Positions 7,181 to 7,757 of a stretch of DNA of 7,757 bases are shown piece by piece. The notes under the pieces were generated by a model. The model saw only the letters and a program-made list of their open reading frames with translations. It was not told the origin of the DNA and ran no database searches. Position 1 is the first letter of the stretch, and each line of letters starts with the position of its first letter. The translations under genes were made by a program, and so were the position numbers. Source of the DNA: an uncultured Xanthobacteraceae bacterium (GTDB taxonomy: Bacteria > Pseudomonadota > Alphaproteobacteria > Rhizobiales > Xanthobacteraceae); contig CATPBC010000010.1 in the NCBI GenBank assembly GCA_955652195.1, positions 1 through 7,757 on the forward strand. Reading direction: 5' to 3'.

Positions 7181-7344
7181 CCGTCCTTGCTTTGTTCGTT
7201 GTCTTCGTTTCATTTTATTACTTTCAATTTCCTGCTGCTATTTCAGGGAATAAACCAATATGCCAAGGCGGCAGAACTACTGACCTCGCTATCTCGCTAG
7301 CGATTGCCAATCGGAATGGGCTACCCGGGCGCGCCGATCGTTGA
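7168..7344 (+). CDS. Doubtful small ORF with signal-peptide-like start
   Basis: An ATG at 7168 opens a 58-codon frame ending in TGA at 7342-7344. It begins MTRSTVLALFVVFVSFYYFQ and continues into a short polar tail with a single cysteine (NKPICQGGR). The hydrophobic N-terminus resembles a leader or single membrane helix. However, the only Shine-Dalgarno-like bases (agga) end one base before the ATG, the frame overlaps the probable UPF0182 promoter on the other strand, and the hydrophobic part comes from a pyrimidine-rich promoter-like stretch. I do not recognise the product and think chance is the likelier explanation. Confidence 0.15.
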   Translation: MTRSTVLALFVVFVSFYYFQFPAAISGNKPICQGGRTTDLAISLAIANRNGLPGRADR

Positions 7345-7528
7345 AATTCATGCTGCTTGCTCTGGAGCGCCGCCGCATCGCCCATCCCAAGGCTCAGGAC
7401 TACGTCGATTTTCAGAATGAGATTACAGCAGGGATTTTCGGCGGACGGAATGGGCTTCAACACTCATTGTGCGGAGCGGAAGATCGTAAGGCCGGATGTC
7501 TGCACTGGGTCAGCAACGGACTTCGGCT
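7345..7528. other. Non-coding stretch, nothing recognised
   Basis: Open frames exist on both strands (for example 7341-7562 on plus and 7224-7463 on minus), but neither has a recognisable motif, a good ribosome binding site or an obvious protein family. Part of this stretch may be decayed gene sequence. Repeat copy C begins at its right edge. Confidence 0.4.
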
Positions 7529-7648
7529 GATGTCCGGGTTATGTCTGCTTAGGCCCCAATAACGGACTCATGTCAGACATTGATTCATGTCGGCGACGTG
7601 CCAAAAGCGGACATTCTGCGCTGCGGCAGAGACGCTATTCGATCACCT
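7529..7648 (-). repeat. Dispersed non-coding repeat, copy C
   Basis: The left 50 bases (7529-7578) match copy A (1100-1149) at 42 positions without gaps. The right part (7614-7648) matches copy B (3373-3410) in two blocks. Copy C therefore links the two other copies and shows that all three belong to one family in the same orientation. It lies directly downstream, on the minus strand, of the truncated ABC substrate-binding gene and overlaps its last codons, so the family seems to comprise the 3' end and trailing sequence of such genes. Confidence 0.75.
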
Positions 7649-7715
7649 CATCGGCGATGGAGAGCAAGCCTGATGACACCTCGATGCCGAGCGCCCGCGC
7701 CGTTTGAACGATTTG
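7635..7715 (-). pseudogene. C-terminal remnant of ABC substrate-binding protein (PF04392-like)
   Basis: On the minus strand 26 codons before a TAG (7635-7637) encode a tail that includes TARALGIEVSSGLLSIADEV and ends in IE. This closely resembles the C-terminus of ABC_sub_bind (PF04392) proteins as I recall it (TAKALGL, two prolines, SLLARADEVIE), except that the usual proline pair is SS here. An in-frame TGA at 7716-7718 ends the frame upstream, and the AT-rich sequence beyond it to the window edge shows no similarity to the family. About 300 upstream codons of the normal protein are missing, so this is a truncated relic and not a gene. Confidence 0.75.
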
Positions 7716-7757
7716 TCAACAAATATTGGAATGTAGAGAGAAAAACAATATAGGATA

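Noticed and set aside
1..7757. CRISPR array, tRNA, rRNA or transposase
   Set aside because: No regularly spaced direct repeats, tRNA-like cloverleaf, rRNA segment or transposase motif was seen on either strand by eye.

Overview
The window looks like chromosomal DNA of an alphaproteobacterium, most likely from the Bradyrhizobium/Rhodopseudomonas group. Three things point there: an orphan Bug-type solute-binding protein, a PQQ-type sorbosone dehydrogenase paired with a diheme cytochrome c, and three decayed copies of a non-coding repeat that I associate with the 3' ends of ABC-transporter substrate-binding genes in those genomes. This placement rests on recognition, not on a search. Five substantial genes are supported, plus one short gene remnant.

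Positions 1-995 hold a Bug/TctC-family periplasmic solute-binding protein gene (+). Its natural 5' end is missing. The first 174 bases form a near-perfect inverted repeat (78-base arms, 5 mismatches, 18-base loop), and the left arm is a second, slightly diverged copy of the same gene segment pointing the other way. Positions 996-1230 are non-coding and hold repeat copy A.

Positions 1231-3149 (-) form a two-gene operon. A secreted sorbosone/glucose dehydrogenase-like beta-propeller comes first, followed at once by a c4-like diheme cytochrome c. Together they look like a periplasmic sugar-oxidation module: the dehydrogenase would oxidise a sugar or aldehyde with PQQ, and the cytochrome would carry electrons to the respiratory chain. 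The cytochrome has no ATG, GTG or TTG codon where its start should be.

Positions 3150-3485 are a divergent intergenic region with repeat copy B. Positions 3486-4187 (+) encode a small membrane-anchored J-domain protein. It converges on a large UPF0182-family membrane protein (4305-7124, -), which has about eight N-terminal membrane helices and a long extracytoplasmic part of unknown function.

Positions 7125-7757 are mostly non-coding. They hold a ribosome binding site and a possible promoter for the UPF0182 gene, a doubtful small ORF, repeat copy C, and the last 26 codons of a truncated PF04392-type ABC substrate-binding protein (-). The three repeat copies sit at the edges of the gene blocks, which suggests that the region was assembled by recombination at such elements. 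I found no CRISPR array, tRNA, rRNA, transposase or recognisable defence system, and I do not claim a new system.
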